A stretch of DNA of 38,927 bases from Pluralibacter sp. (GCF_019237635.1 NZ_JAFAGS010000002.1:1-38927); one strand, 5' to 3'. Positions 28,344 through 37,989 are shown, numbered from the stretch's first letter. The notes: generated by a model not told the origin, from the sequence alone. Numbers and translations are program-made.

Positions 28344-29342
28344 GTGATAAAGAATCAACAAACGGTCGATATTCGCAATTTTTATGACGAAGTCCCCTTT
28401 GACGGAGATGTTCTGGACAGCATCCAAAAAACGCTCCAGCAACAGGGTGAAACATTGCTGAGTCTGGCTGCGGAGTTCAACAAAAGCCAATACCTGCTGG
28501 CTCTTTCATTAATGTTCCAGTGTAAAGGCCATGTCATCATCTGCGGCATGGGAAAATCGGGTCATGTGGGACGTAAAATCTCTGCCACATTAGCCTCCAC
28601 CGGAACCCCGAGTTTTTTTGTTCACCCCGCAGAAGCATTTCATGGCGATCTTGGAATGATCACCGGTGATGATGTTGTTATCCTGATTTCCAACAGTGGG
28701 GAAACGGATGAAATTTTAAAACTCATTCCCTCACTGAAACACTTTGGAAATCGTATTATCGCGATCACTGGAGGAGTGCAATCGACTCTGGCCAAAAATG
28801 CTGATGCCGTGCTCGAAATCAGGATGCAAAGTGAATCCTGCCCCAACAATCTGGCCCCAACTACATCGACAACGCTGACCATGGCAATTGGTGATGCACT
28901 GGCATCGGCGCTGATGAATAAGCGCCATTTTATGCCCAACGATTTTGCCAGGTTTCATCCTGGGGGGAGTCTGGGCCGCCGTTTGCTGACTCGCCTCAAA
29001 GATGTTATGAGCTCCAGGCTAACCCAAATGGCTCCTGAGTCATCACTCAAAGATGTTATTGTTGGCATGACACAGGATCAGCATGGTATCGCACTGGTAA
29101 TGGATAAAGGCTCCCTGATGGGTGTCATCACTGATGGTGACTTACGTCGTGCAATGCTACGCCAGGACTTTGATCTCAACACCTTCAAAGCCAAAGATAT
29201 CATGAGCCATAATCCGATCACTGCCTCTCAACATTCGATGCTGAACGATGCTGAAGATCTGATGCGTGAGCGCCAGATTAAACAACTGCTGGTGGTGGAT
29301 GATACTAACACTCCTGTCGGGATCGTTAATTTCTTTAATTGA
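28344..29342 (+). CDS. kpsF: D-arabinose-5-phosphate isomerase KpsF
   Basis: 332 residues from a GTG start with AGGA 9 bases upstream. The SIS (sugar isomerase) domain spans about residues 40-185, with the active-site segment GMGKSGHVGRKISATLASTGTPS, HPAEAFHGDLGM and SNSGETDE. A pair of CBS domains fills the rest (from KDVMSS and KDIMSH). It interconverts ribulose 5-phosphate and arabinose 5-phosphate, the first step to Kdo. It is a capsule-locus paralogue of the housekeeping KdsD. With kdsA and kpsU it makes this locus nearly self-sufficient for CMP-Kdo. The last CBS part ends at VGIVNFFN, the usual length. Confidence 0.95.
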   Translation: MIKNQQTVDIRNFYDEVPFDGDVLDSIQKTLQQQGETLLSLAAEFNKSQYLLALSLMFQCKGHVIICGMGKSGHVGRKISATLASTGTPSFFVHPAEAFHGDLGMITGDDVVILISNSGETDEILKLIPSLKHFGNRIIAITGGVQSTLAKNADAVLEIRMQSESCPNNLAPTTSTTLTMAIGDALASALMNKRHFMPNDFARFHPGGSLGRRLLTRLKDVMSSRLTQMAPESSLKDVIVGMTQDQHGIALVMDKGSLMGVITDGDLRRAMLRQDFDLNTFKAKDIMSHNPITASQHSMLNDAEDLMRERQIKQLLVVDDTNTPVGIVNFFN

Positions 29343-29513
29343 TGTGGGATTTTTGAATAAATATAACCTTTCCGAATTGCCGTAATAGATTACCCTCCTG
29401 ATAAAATAGAGTATCTCTTGCAAAGAGATAATTAGTTACATCTCACTCAAAACACTAATGTCTATATAGACTCAATTTATAAATTAATCATTATAGATAA
29501 TGATGGATATATT
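29343..29513 (+). promoter_or_regulatory. AT-rich spacer before the polymerase gene, with two dyads
   Basis: This 171-base spacer marks the change from moderate to very low G+C. It holds an 8-bp hairpin TATCTCTT-GCA-AAGAGATA (29412-29430) without a T run, and a perfect 12-base palindrome GTCTATATAGAC (29460-29471) about 42 bases before the ATG. Either could be a regulator site or a processing signal. No clear promoter is visible. Confidence 0.4.
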
Positions 29514-32500
29514 ATGAACAACACAGAGAACTCATTAAAGTCAATCAATAGCATTATTTATTATCTTGAGCTTCAATCAGAGTTGTCTGACCCTTTATTC
29601 AGATATGCAACATTCAGATCTCATATCATCCCAGAAATTAAATGCTTAAAAAGCTATAAAGAATCTTTAAATATAAAAGTCATCATTAGTAATGATATTT
29701 ATGATCGGGCGGTAAGTGAGGGGCTCGACCTTACTAGCTTTGATGTTATAAAAATAGAAAGTAGAGACATTGATAACATTTGCGGTGACAATTTTTCCGC
29801 CTCTATGAGATGGAGTAAAGGAGAATTATTGGAGGGGGAAGGAGAAAAAATACGCAAATTGATTTCATCAAAAATTGGTGACCATTATCCAGACATAACG
29901 ATCACTTATGAATCACCATCCCCTTTTATGAAATTAACATTCCCTGATGCCGTTCACTTTAACAGCATGTTTGGTGCATTTTCTAGAGCTCCATTCCCGG
30001 CTTTTGGAATAATTGACCCATATGGTCTTTACAATACTTCTTTTCAAGCAAAATTTATTGAAAAATTAAAACATGGCATTCTTGATAGTGAACAACTTGA
30101 AGTATTAAGAGTAATTCGCAGAGATGCCATTAGACATATTTCAAAAAACTTCCCTTACAAAAAATTTCTGGCTGAGATTTATGATGAATATGATGCTGCA
30201 TATATTGTAGCATGTCAGATTGATAATTATTTTGCATTCAATGCATGCACCGACATACAGACACAATATGAATTGGTGAAATATGCGTTGGTACACACCC
30301 CACAAAACATCGCCGTCATTGTAACGGAGCATAACTACTGCCGTCAGATAACCAATAAACAAGTCGATGAGTTAAAGGCTGAGTTTTCTAATTTCATTTA
30401 CCTAGAAAATAATAAAGATATACCTGGACCCTCACAATTCCTCTTACCTTACGTCGATGGAGGTCTTACTGTATCCTCATCTATTGCGTATCAATGCTCT
30501 CTATGGAGAAAACCATTAATTACTATTGGTAGTTCTCATGTCAGCATTATGTCCACAGCTAAAAACATTGATGAATTTATTAATCAAGTTTCACGAACAG
30601 AACTTATAAACAACGATGTACTATTGTATAACTTATTATCAAAAGTACATCTTTCTCATAAGTTCGACATATTTCATGGTGAAAATTATTATTTAAAACT
30701 AAATGAATTATATAACCTTATTATAGAAAATAATCATGACGAAATTTTTTCTCAATCAATTTCCGCACAAGACCTCCATAAAAGAGTGTGGGAGGGTCGA
30801 AGGGGTTGGTTGTTAGATAAAGAAATCTCCATAAAAAACATTGAAACTCAAACTGATCACTTAAGGGTGGCAATGTCCGAGGTGGATGCTATTTCTTTTG
30901 ATCTATTTGATACACTAGCAGAGAGAGATTTCATTGATCCACATGAACTATTTTTGTTCATCGAACCAAAAGTACAACAGGCCATAAACAATAGGAATTT
31001 CAAATTCCACCATATAAGAAGACAGGCTGAAGGTGATGTAAGAAGACCTACACAAGGCCATTTTGAAGTAACTATAGATCAAATATATGAAAGAATTGGT
31101 GAAATTGCAAACCTTAATGATGACCAACTTGAAATAATAAAAAAAATAGAAATGCAATCTGAGTTTGATTTGGTTCATGCTAAGGCCCGAATGGTAAAAG
31201 AATTCAAGTTTGCAGAACTGATATGTTCCGTAAGAGCAATAATTACAGATATATATTTTGAAAAAAACTTCATAGAAAAAATTGTTGAGAAAATTGGTCT
31301 CAAAGAACATGTTAACATATTACTTTCATCTGCAACCAGCAAAACCAGGAAACATAACGGAACAATATATCCTGAGTATTTAAAATTACTTAAACAATAT
31401 GATATTTCTGCGTCAAAAGCACTACATGTTGGTGATAATAAAATAGCCGATGGGGATATGGCAAAGAAAAACAACCTTCGCAGCTATGTATTCCCTAAAG
31501 CTATGGATAATTATAGACGCGCAAAAATAGCTACTGTTCTTGAAAGAACATTTTCTATCCGGCATTCTTCCACATCTATAATAAATGGTATTTTTGCCAA
31601 TAAATTCAACAGTGATCATTGGAATAAATTTGATCCTGACAATACATTTTCTGGCTCACCTTACAAATATGGCTATATGGCTATTGGGCCAATGATTCTT
31701 GGCTTTACACAATGGTTATATAGAAAGGCAAAACAGTCAAAAACAGAACATCTATATTTTTTAGCTAGAGATGGATGGATTCTAAAACAATCTTTTGACA
31801 AACTCTACGGAGATAAAGATGACGCACCAATAACTCATTATCTATATGCATCACGGAGAGCTGTGACATTACCTTCAATTAAAACAATTGACGATATAAT
31901 AGAACTTGCATCTCAGAATTTTAATGCTCGAAGCATATCTAGCTTTCTAAATTCGAGATTTGATATTGAGTGGAATGAAATCCCTCTGCAAATAGCTAAA
32001 AAATTCAAATATAAGGCTGATAGTATTGTTACTCCATCATTTGAAATAAATAAGCTTCATAGATTTCTTAATGAAATATCAGATATTATATTTACCAAAG
32101 CAACTAATGAAAGAAATACTCTCTTAGAATATTTAGAGCAAGAAGGCTTTATAGGTAACATAAAAAATAAAAACACAGCGGTGGTTGATATAGGGTACAG
32201 TGGTTCAATGCAATTTTATCTAGGCAAGATACTATCTACAGATAGTATTGGTGGATACTATTTCCTAACTCACAACCACTCAAGAAACCACTTCAACAAT
32301 GCGCTCTTTGAAGGGTATTTACAAGATCTTGATGACCACAAAATTGCATATCGTCATCAACTTAATGATCATGTCTTTATTTTTGAAGCAGCTTTAAGCT
32401 CGCTTGAAGGTAGTTTGATTAATATCACGCGAGAAGATAATAAATTAAAATTAAATCTTTTGGATGCTGAAGAAGAAAAAACACGTAAGCCAATCTTAAA

Positions 32501-33050
32501 AAAAATACACAGCGGCGCTACAGATTTTATAAATGATATCAAAGATAGATTTTGTAATTACAATGAGTTATTTGAAGTATCACCTTTACTATCAACAAGG
32601 TTAATTCTTGACTACGCTAATTATCCATCACCGATGGATGCCGCAATTTTCGATAACTTTGAAGTGGAAAATATTTTTGGCGGAGGCTCTGTTTGGCTAA
32701 TAGCAAAACCTGATGAAAGCCATTTTGATACGAATGGACATATTAAGCCCGATGTGATTGATAGGTTGATAGAGCAATCAAAATGGAAAAATGGAGCGCG
32801 ACAGCGTTATAAAATGTTCTCTCTGGCTCAGAGTACGAATTTAACTACTGTACAACCCAAACCTTTTTCAGGAAAAAAAGGTGTAATCGTTGATATCAAA
32901 AACAAAAAGAAAGCCAAGTTAAAAAACACACCTTATCGTTTCTTTAGTGACTCAAAAAAACCATTAATAAAAAACCTGAGCTGGCTTTTTAAACCACAGA
33001 CATCAAGAGCTAAGGTCTTGGGGTTTATATTGAAAAAGATCATTCATTAA
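29514..33050 (+). CDS. Putative capsule polymerase: GT-B glycosyltransferase, HAD phosphatase and glycan phosphoribosyltransferase-like domains
   Basis: 1178 residues in one frame, far poorer in G+C than its neighbours. (1) Residues 1 to about 430 resemble capsule GT-B enzymes of the KpsC/KpsS type. [16 protein letters not shown] (270-275) and [22 protein letters not shown] (318-339) parallel the PLQVTEDF, KHHPMDRG and NSTVGLSALLHRVPTFCIG blocks of KpsS in this locus. (2) Residues about 455-680 are a HAD-fold domain: ISFDLFDTL with nucleophile Asp463, TDIYF with Asp579, [12 protein letters not shown], and [11 protein letters not shown] with Asp641 and Asp646. (3) Residues about 710-1100 carry [29 protein letters not shown] and [15 protein letters not shown]. 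These recall the C-terminal part of COG5610-type proteins, where a HAD phosphatase is joined to a transferase adding ribose 5-phosphate from PRPP. (4) A basic tail (1121-1178) may bind the membrane. It most likely polymerises Kdo and ribofuranose. The domain order is seen; the specificity is inferred. Confidence 0.75.
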   Translation: MNNTENSLKSINSIIYYLELQSELSDPLFRYATFRSHIIPEIKCLKSYKESLNIKVIISNDIYDRAVSEGLDLTSFDVIKIESRDIDNICGDNFSASMRWSKGELLEGEGEKIRKLISSKIGDHYPDITITYESPSPFMKLTFPDAVHFNSMFGAFSRAPFPAFGIIDPYGLYNTSFQAKFIEKLKHGILDSEQLEVLRVIRRDAIRHISKNFPYKKFLAEIYDEYDAAYIVACQIDNYFAFNACTDIQTQYELVKYALVHTPQNIAVIVTEHNYCRQITNKQVDELKAEFSNFIYLENNKDIPGPSQFLLPYVDGGLTVSSSIAYQCSLWRKPLITIGSSHVSIMSTAKNIDEFINQVSRTELINNDVLLYNLLSKVHLSHKFDIFHGENYYLKLNELYNLIIENNHDEIFSQSISAQDLHKRVWEGRRGWLLDKEISIKNIETQTDHLRVAMSEVDAISFDLFDTLAERDFIDPHELFLFIEPKVQQAINNRNFKFHHIRRQAEGDVRRPTQGHFEVTIDQIYERIGEIANLNDDQLEIIKKIEMQSEFDLVHAKARMVKEFKFAELICSVRAIITDIYFEKNFIEKIVEKIGLKEHVNILLSSATSKTRKHNGTIYPEYLKLLKQYDISASKALHVGDNKIADGDMAKKNNLRSYVFPKAMDNYRRAKIATVLERTFSIRHSSTSIINGIFANKFNSDHWNKFDPDNTFSGSPYKYGYMAIGPMILGFTQWLYRKAKQSKTEHLYFLARDGWILKQSFDKLYGDKDDAPITHYLYASRRAVTLPSIKTIDDIIELASQNFNARSISSFLNSRFDIEWNEIPLQIAKKFKYKADSIVTPSFEINKLHRFLNEISDIIFTKATNERNTLLEYLEQEGFIGNIKNKNTAVVDIGYSGSMQFYLGKILSTDSIGGYYFLTHNHSRNHFNNALFEGYLQDLDDHKIAYRHQLNDHVFIFEAALSSLEGSLINITREDNKLKLNLLDAEEEKTRKPILKKIHSGATDFINDIKDRFCNYNELFEVSPLLSTRLILDYANYPSPMDAAIFDNFEVENIFGGGSVWLIAKPDESHFDTNGHIKPDVIDRLIEQSKWKNGARQRYKMFSLAQSTNLTTVQPKPFSGKKGVIVDIKNKKKAKLKNTPYRFFSDSKKPLIKNLSWLFKPQTSRAKVLGFILKKIIH

Positions 33051-33060
33051 TGGAGTTGAT

Positions 33061-33858
33061 ATGTTTCTAATCGCAGGCCCCTGTGTTATTGAATCCGAGC
33101 AACTTGTCATGGATGTTGCTGGCAGAATCAAAGAAATCACCGATAAACTGGGTATGGAATATATTTTCAAATCCAGTTTCGATAAAGCGAATCGAAGCTC
33201 TACCGATAGCTTCCGCGGTCCAGGTATGGAGCGCGGTTTGCAAATTCTGCAAAAGGTCAAAGAGACCTATGGTCTGCGTGTGCTGACCGATGTACACGAA
33301 GATACGCCTGTCGAAGAGGTGGCGAGCGTCGTCGATGTACTTCAAACCCCCGCCTTCCTTGTGCGCCAGACCAACTTTATCCAGCGAGTGGCCCGTTGCG
33401 GTAAACCCGTTAATATCAAGAAAGGTCAGTTCCAGGCCCCATGGGATATGGAACAGGTCGTCAAAAAATGCCATGAAGTCGGCAATCAGGATATCTGGCT
33501 GTGTGATCGTGGTACCTCCTTTGGTTATAACACCCTGATCTCTGATATGCGTGGTCTGCCGGTTATGCGTCGTACTGGCTGCAAAGTTGTCTTTGATGCC
33601 ACCCACTCAGTACAACAGCCTGGCGGACAGGGTGCCACCAGTGGTGGTCAGCGTGAGTTCGTGCCAGTACTGGCGCGCGCCGCTGTAGCCGTTGGGGTCG
33701 ATGGTCTGTTTATGGAAACCCATCCAGACCCCGCAAAAGCGCTGAGTGATGGCCCGAACATGCTGCCGCTTTCCGTGATGGCGGAAATGCTGACGGTACT
33801 GGCAGAACTCGATCAGGTTACTCGCGCTCATCGATTCCTGGAAGATACGCTGGTGTAA
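33061..33858 (+). CDS. kdsA: 3-deoxy-D-manno-octulosonate-8-phosphate synthase (capsule-locus copy)
   Basis: 265 residues, 8 bases after a GGAG. It condenses arabinose 5-phosphate with phosphoenolpyruvate to Kdo 8-phosphate. [11 protein letters not shown] (37-47), [33 protein letters not shown] and METHPDP are the family's PEP and metal-site motifs. It begins directly at [11 protein letters not shown], so it lacks the roughly 15-20 N-terminal residues of most KdsA proteins. Cys8 in AGPC is the residue found in metal-dependent KdsA; the E. coli housekeeping enzyme has Asn at this place. It is therefore not a recent duplicate of an enteric kdsA but looks like the beta-proteobacterial type. It lies 10 bases after the polymerase gene, and kpsU follows. 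Confidence 0.94.
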   Translation: MFLIAGPCVIESEQLVMDVAGRIKEITDKLGMEYIFKSSFDKANRSSTDSFRGPGMERGLQILQKVKETYGLRVLTDVHEDTPVEEVASVVDVLQTPAFLVRQTNFIQRVARCGKPVNIKKGQFQAPWDMEQVVKKCHEVGNQDIWLCDRGTSFGYNTLISDMRGLPVMRRTGCKVVFDATHSVQQPGGQGATSGGQREFVPVLARAAVAVGVDGLFMETHPDPAKALSDGPNMLPLSVMAEMLTVLAELDQVTRAHRFLEDTLV

Positions 33859-33934
33859 ATCGCCACGGTCCAATAAGGACGCTCTTTGCACGCCCTTGCC
33901 TGTTTACCATTCCTGCATTTCAGACCCGACAACA

Positions 33935-34708
33935 ATGAACTACAAAATTGTAATCCCCGCGCGGTACGGTTCCAGCCGCCTGCCCGGAAAACCGCTGGCG
34001 CTGATTGGCGATCAGCCGATGATTCAACATGTCTGGCAACGCGCTGTTGAAACAGGTCTTGACCGGGACGACATCTGGGTGGCTACCGATGATGAGCGGG
34101 TTGCTGCGGCGGTACGCCAGTTCGGCGGCAACATCATCATGACCCGCCCCGAACACAATTGTGGCACGGATCGTCTGGCCGAAGTGGCCCATGCACTGAA
34201 GTGGGCGCCCGAGACCATTGTGGTGAATGTGCAGGGTGATGAACCTCTGCTTCCTGCCAGGTTGATTACGCTCGCGGCCAAAACACTGGCCACACAGCCG
34301 ACATGTGGTATTGCCACGCTGGCAACGCCGATTGATACGCTGGAGCAGGTTATGGCTCCCCAGTGTGTCAAAGTCGTGCTGAATAAAGACAATCGGGCGC
34401 TCTACTTCTCGCGCGCCCCGATTCCCTGGGATCGAGACGGTTTTGCTTACCAACCTGGAGCCACGGAAACCAGACACGGGTTACGCCATATTGGTCTGTA
34501 TGCCTACCGCGTCGACACGCTGCTTACCTTAGGCCAGTTACCGACTGCAACCATTGAGCAACTGGAGTCACTGGAGCAATTGCGGGCCCTGTGGCACGGC
34601 ATTCAGATCGCTGTTGCCACCATAGACAAGGCGCCTCCTCATGGCGTGGATACTCCGGAAGATCTCGAAAAGATCAGAAGTCTGATAAACAGTGGTACAT
34701 CAATCTGA
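33935..34708 (+). CDS. kpsU: CMP-Kdo synthetase KpsU
   Basis: 257 residues from the ATG at 33935; the open frame starts earlier at a TTG, but homologues begin at MNYKIVIPARYGSSRLPGKPL. That segment is the CTP-binding loop. MTRPEHNCGTDRLAE, VVNVQGDEPLL, PIPWDRD and RHIGLYAYR are the other conserved blocks. It activates Kdo as CMP-Kdo, the donor for KpsC, KpsS and probably the 1178-residue polymerase. It is a paralogue of the housekeeping KdsB. The stop overlaps the kpsC start (TGATG). Confidence 0.95.
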   Translation: MNYKIVIPARYGSSRLPGKPLALIGDQPMIQHVWQRAVETGLDRDDIWVATDDERVAAAVRQFGGNIIMTRPEHNCGTDRLAEVAHALKWAPETIVVNVQGDEPLLPARLITLAAKTLATQPTCGIATLATPIDTLEQVMAPQCVKVVLNKDNRALYFSRAPIPWDRDGFAYQPGATETRHGLRHIGLYAYRVDTLLTLGQLPTATIEQLESLEQLRALWHGIQIAVATIDKAPPHGVDTPEDLEKIRSLINSGTSI

Positions 34709-36750
34709 TGAAAATGTGGGTCAGTAGTCAGGGTCTGTGTGCACGCGGCGAGTTGCTGCGTGCTCTGTGGCCCTGTGAACCGAAGCGTTTTGGCAATATC
34801 GGGCAGGTCGCTCAGGAGGATCTGCTGGCTGGCTGGGGCAATAAGCCCACCAGCGAGTCACTCTGTTCAGTGGCAGCAGCACACGGCCACCCCTTCTGGC
34901 GCCTCGAAGACAGCTTTTTCGGCTATCTGGGCCATCCGGCCCGCAGTGGTTTGCCGCTTGGCCTGGTATGGGACGACGAAGGCATCTATTACGATGCCCG
35001 TACGCCCAGCCGTCTGGAGCGTTTAATTCCCCGTCCGCTCAGCGAACTGGAGCAGGCCCGTGCAGAACAACTGACCGCCCTGGTGCGCCAGCATGGCGTC
35101 ACCAAGTACAACATCTATCCAGGGCTGGATGCTCCGATGCAGTTGCCGCCAGCGCTTTCCAGCCGTTTCGGGTGCGACTCACGCCCCTGCATCCTGCTGG
35201 TTGATCAGGTCGCGGGGGATCTCTCGATTACCGGCGCTTTGGCCGATGAACAGACCTTCGTGGCCATGGCAGCGGCAGCCCGTGCGCGTCATCCAGGTGC
35301 CCGCCTGCTGTTACGTACACACCCCGATACCCGGCTGGGCAAGAAACGCGGGGCGCTGGCCCGCCTCAATCTGGCTGATCTTGAGCTGGTGAGTGAGCCC
35401 TGCCACCCCCACGCCCTACTGCGGGCGGTGGACGCGGTGTATACCGTCTCCTCCCAGATGGGGTTTGAAGCGCTGCTGCTCGGCAAACCGGTTTACTGTT
35501 TCGGGATGCCTTTTTATGCCGGTTGGGGACTGACCCATGATGCGCTGACGTGTGAACGTCGGACGCAGATCTCTCTTGAGCAACTGGTACATGCGGCACT
35601 GATTACCTATCCCCGTTATTACGATCCGGTGCTGAAACAGCCGTGTGAGGTGGAAGAGGTGATTCGCCTCGTCGCTGCGCAGCTTAAGCCTGCACCGCGC
35701 TGGCGTCGCCTTTATCTGGTGGGGTTCAGCCTGTGGAAACGGGCTTTTATGCACACCTTCTGTGTCGATCTGGCCGATGAGTTGCGCTTCGTGAGCAAAC
35801 CGCCTGTGCAACTGGCCGCTGACGAGCAGGTGTTGGTATGGGGCAGAAATTATCCTGAACTGGTTTCGCCCATCCGGGTGGAAGACGGTTTTATCCGCTC
35901 GCGCGGGCTGGGGTCCAACCTGTGCCGGCCATCATCGCTCTCTGTCGATCCGCTGGGTATCTATTTTGACAGCACTGCGCCAAGCCAGCTTGAACGGTTA
36001 CTTAATCAGCATCCGTTCAGCCCCGAGGATCAGCGCCGTGGCGCGTCGCTGCTGGCCCTGTTACGGGCACATCGGGTCAGCAAATATAACGTCGGGGTGC
36101 AGCGCTCCTGGCAACCCGCGGAGGGAAGCAAGACGTGTATTCTGGTGGTCGGGCAGGTAGATGGCGATGCCTCCATCCTCACCGGCAGCCCGGTGATCCG
36201 CAGCAACGAGCAACTGCTGTGGGCCGTGCGTGAAGCCCGACCCGATGCCCACATCATCTATAAACCGCACCCGGACGTTGTAGCCGGTAATCGGGCCGGT
36301 ACGATTTCCGCAACTTGTCTGGCGGCGTGTGTCGATGAGCAGGTGCTGGAGGTGGATCTCGCTTCGCTCTACCCCCAGGTGGCGGAACTGCACACCATGA
36401 CCTCATTAAGTGGTTTTGAAGCACTGATGCAGGACGTCAGGGTGGTGGTGTGGGGCCAGCCTTTCTACAGCGGCTGGGGGCTGACGGTCGATGTGAATCC
36501 GCCCTCCCGCCGTGAGCGAACGCTGACGCAGGAGCAACTGGCTCTGGCGACGCTTGCCCTCTATCCCCGCTATTTTGACTGGCGCAGCGGGCTCTGGGTG
36601 ACCGCAGAACACCAAATCCGACTGCTGGCCGCGCAAGGGCAAACCGACAGCAAGCCATTACCGCGCCTGCACCGCTGGGCGCTTAAGCTCGGCTACCTGT
36701 ACCAGACAGTGGTTCGTCCCCCCCTTCCTCTTCTCGACAGACAGAAATAA
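34708..36750 (+). CDS. kpsC: Capsule lipid-primer beta-Kdo transferase KpsC (two modules)
   Basis: 680 residues from the ATG at 34708, which overlaps the kpsU stop; an upstream open stretch inside kpsU is not used. Two related Kdo-transferase modules are clear. Module 1 (about 1-330) has RLEDSFFGYLG, DDEGIYYDA, RTHPDTRLGK and SSQMGFEALLLGKPVYCFG. Module 2 (about 375-680) has VEDGFIRSRGLG, PLGIYFDS, YKPHPD and SLSGFEALMQDVRVVVWGQPFYSGWGLT. In E. coli KpsC these two beta-Kdo transferase modules alternate linkages to build the oligo-Kdo linker on lysophosphatidylglycerol after KpsS adds the first residue. The length matches E. coli KpsC. Together with KpsS it marks the locus as ABC-exported, poly-Kdo-anchored capsule. 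Confidence 0.97.
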   Translation: MKMWVSSQGLCARGELLRALWPCEPKRFGNIGQVAQEDLLAGWGNKPTSESLCSVAAAHGHPFWRLEDSFFGYLGHPARSGLPLGLVWDDEGIYYDARTPSRLERLIPRPLSELEQARAEQLTALVRQHGVTKYNIYPGLDAPMQLPPALSSRFGCDSRPCILLVDQVAGDLSITGALADEQTFVAMAAAARARHPGARLLLRTHPDTRLGKKRGALARLNLADLELVSEPCHPHALLRAVDAVYTVSSQMGFEALLLGKPVYCFGMPFYAGWGLTHDALTCERRTQISLEQLVHAALITYPRYYDPVLKQPCEVEEVIRLVAAQLKPAPRWRRLYLVGFSLWKRAFMHTFCVDLADELRFVSKPPVQLAADEQVLVWGRNYPELVSPIRVEDGFIRSRGLGSNLCRPSSLSVDPLGIYFDSTAPSQLERLLNQHPFSPEDQRRGASLLALLRAHRVSKYNVGVQRSWQPAEGSKTCILVVGQVDGDASILTGSPVIRSNEQLLWAVREARPDAHIIYKPHPDVVAGNRAGTISATCLAACVDEQVLEVDLASLYPQVAELHTMTSLSGFEALMQDVRVVVWGQPFYSGWGLTVDVNPPSRRERTLTQEQLALATLALYPRYFDWRSGLWVTAEHQIRLLAAQGQTDSKPLPRLHRWALKLGYLYQTVVRPPLPLLDRQK

Positions 36751-36753
36751 CCG

Positions 36754-37989
36754 ATGAACATATTGCTACTGCAAGGGCCGCTGGGGCCCTTTTTTCAGGC
36801 GTTGAGCAAGGAACTCGCGGATCTTGGACATTCCGTGTGCAAGGTAAACTTCAATGCGGGTGATGCCGCCTGGCTCTGTACGGGTGACAATGTTGTCTTT
36901 TCAGATGAACCGGAAAGCTGGGATACCTTTCTGCGTCGCCTGGTGAAAAAGCGCAATATCGAGGCTGTGGTCTGTTATGGCGACTGCCGTTTTTATCATC
37001 GGGTTGCCGCCAGTCTGTGTAAACAACTGGAGATTGCATTCTGGGCGCTGGAGGAAGGTTATCTGAGGCCAGATTTCATCACCATGGAGCACGGCGGTGT
37101 TAATGCCTTCAGTCCTCTCTATGCACAACGTGACGAACTGGTCGAACACGACTGGCCTGTACCTTATCAGGCGCAACTTGTGGTGGGACGCACCTTTGCC
37201 CGCCGCGCCGGATACGCCATTCGCTACCATCTACGTAAGTTACTACAGCACCGCCATTATCCCGACTATGTCAGCCACCGTCCCTGGAACGCCTGGCAAG
37301 AGGCTCGTGGCTGGGTGATGGGCGGAGTGACCAAATGGCAACACCAGCGACCCGATCGCCAGTTAATGCGCGATTTGGAACAGCATCGCGGGAAGATCTT
37401 CTTCGTCCCCCTGCAGGTAACAGAAGATTTTCAAATCCGTGAGCACTCGGATTTGAGTGGCATTGAAGAGATGGTGACTCAGGTCATCAGCAGCTTCGCC
37501 CATCACGCCCAGGCAGACGATATTCTGTTGTTCAAACATCACCCAATGGACAGAGGCTATGTGAGCTATCGTGCCCAGATTGATAGCCTGAGCCAGATGT
37601 TTAATCTGCGGGGGCGAGTCTTCTATGGTTATGAATTGCCATTACCGGCCCTCTATCCCTTACTAAAGGGCGTTGTCACTATCAACAGCACGGTGGGTCT
37701 CTCCGCCCTGCTGCATAGAGTGCCTACCTTTTGTATAGGTCGCGCTCTGTATGATATCGACGGACTGACCAGTCAGCTGACGCTGGCGCACTTCTGGCGC
37801 CATCAGTCGCCAGTCTGCCCGAAGCGCTTCGAACGGCTGCGCCAGTCGCTGCTACACCTTACTCAGCTCAACGCCAGTTTCTATCACCATCTGGAGCATA
37901 GCGCCCGACTGGTGGCCCGGCGTATTAGCGGTCTTGATCAGGTGCGCCTGCCAACACTCAATTACACAGCCAGAGCGGTCGGCGAATAA
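36754..37989 (+). CDS. kpsS: Capsule lipid-primer first beta-Kdo transferase KpsS
   Basis: 411 residues, starting 4 bases after the kpsC stop. The N-terminal half has LLLQGPLGPFF and ALEEGYLRPDFITME (98-112). The C-terminal half has FFVPLQVTEDFQI (216-228), FKHHPMDRGY (260-269), and INSTVGLSALLHRVPTFCIG (310-329), the nucleotide-sugar side of the fold. It transfers the first Kdo from CMP-Kdo to lysophosphatidylglycerol. It is the last gene of the capsule operon. A hairpin lies 47 bases after its stop codon. Confidence 0.96.
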   Translation: MNILLLQGPLGPFFQALSKELADLGHSVCKVNFNAGDAAWLCTGDNVVFSDEPESWDTFLRRLVKKRNIEAVVCYGDCRFYHRVAASLCKQLEIAFWALEEGYLRPDFITMEHGGVNAFSPLYAQRDELVEHDWPVPYQAQLVVGRTFARRAGYAIRYHLRKLLQHRHYPDYVSHRPWNAWQEARGWVMGGVTKWQHQRPDRQLMRDLEQHRGKIFFVPLQVTEDFQIREHSDLSGIEEMVTQVISSFAHHAQADDILLFKHHPMDRGYVSYRAQIDSLSQMFNLRGRVFYGYELPLPALYPLLKGVVTINSTVGLSALLHRVPTFCIGRALYDIDGLTSQLTLAHFWRHQSPVCPKRFERLRQSLLHLTQLNASFYHHLEHSARLVARRISGLDQVRLPTLNYTARAVGE

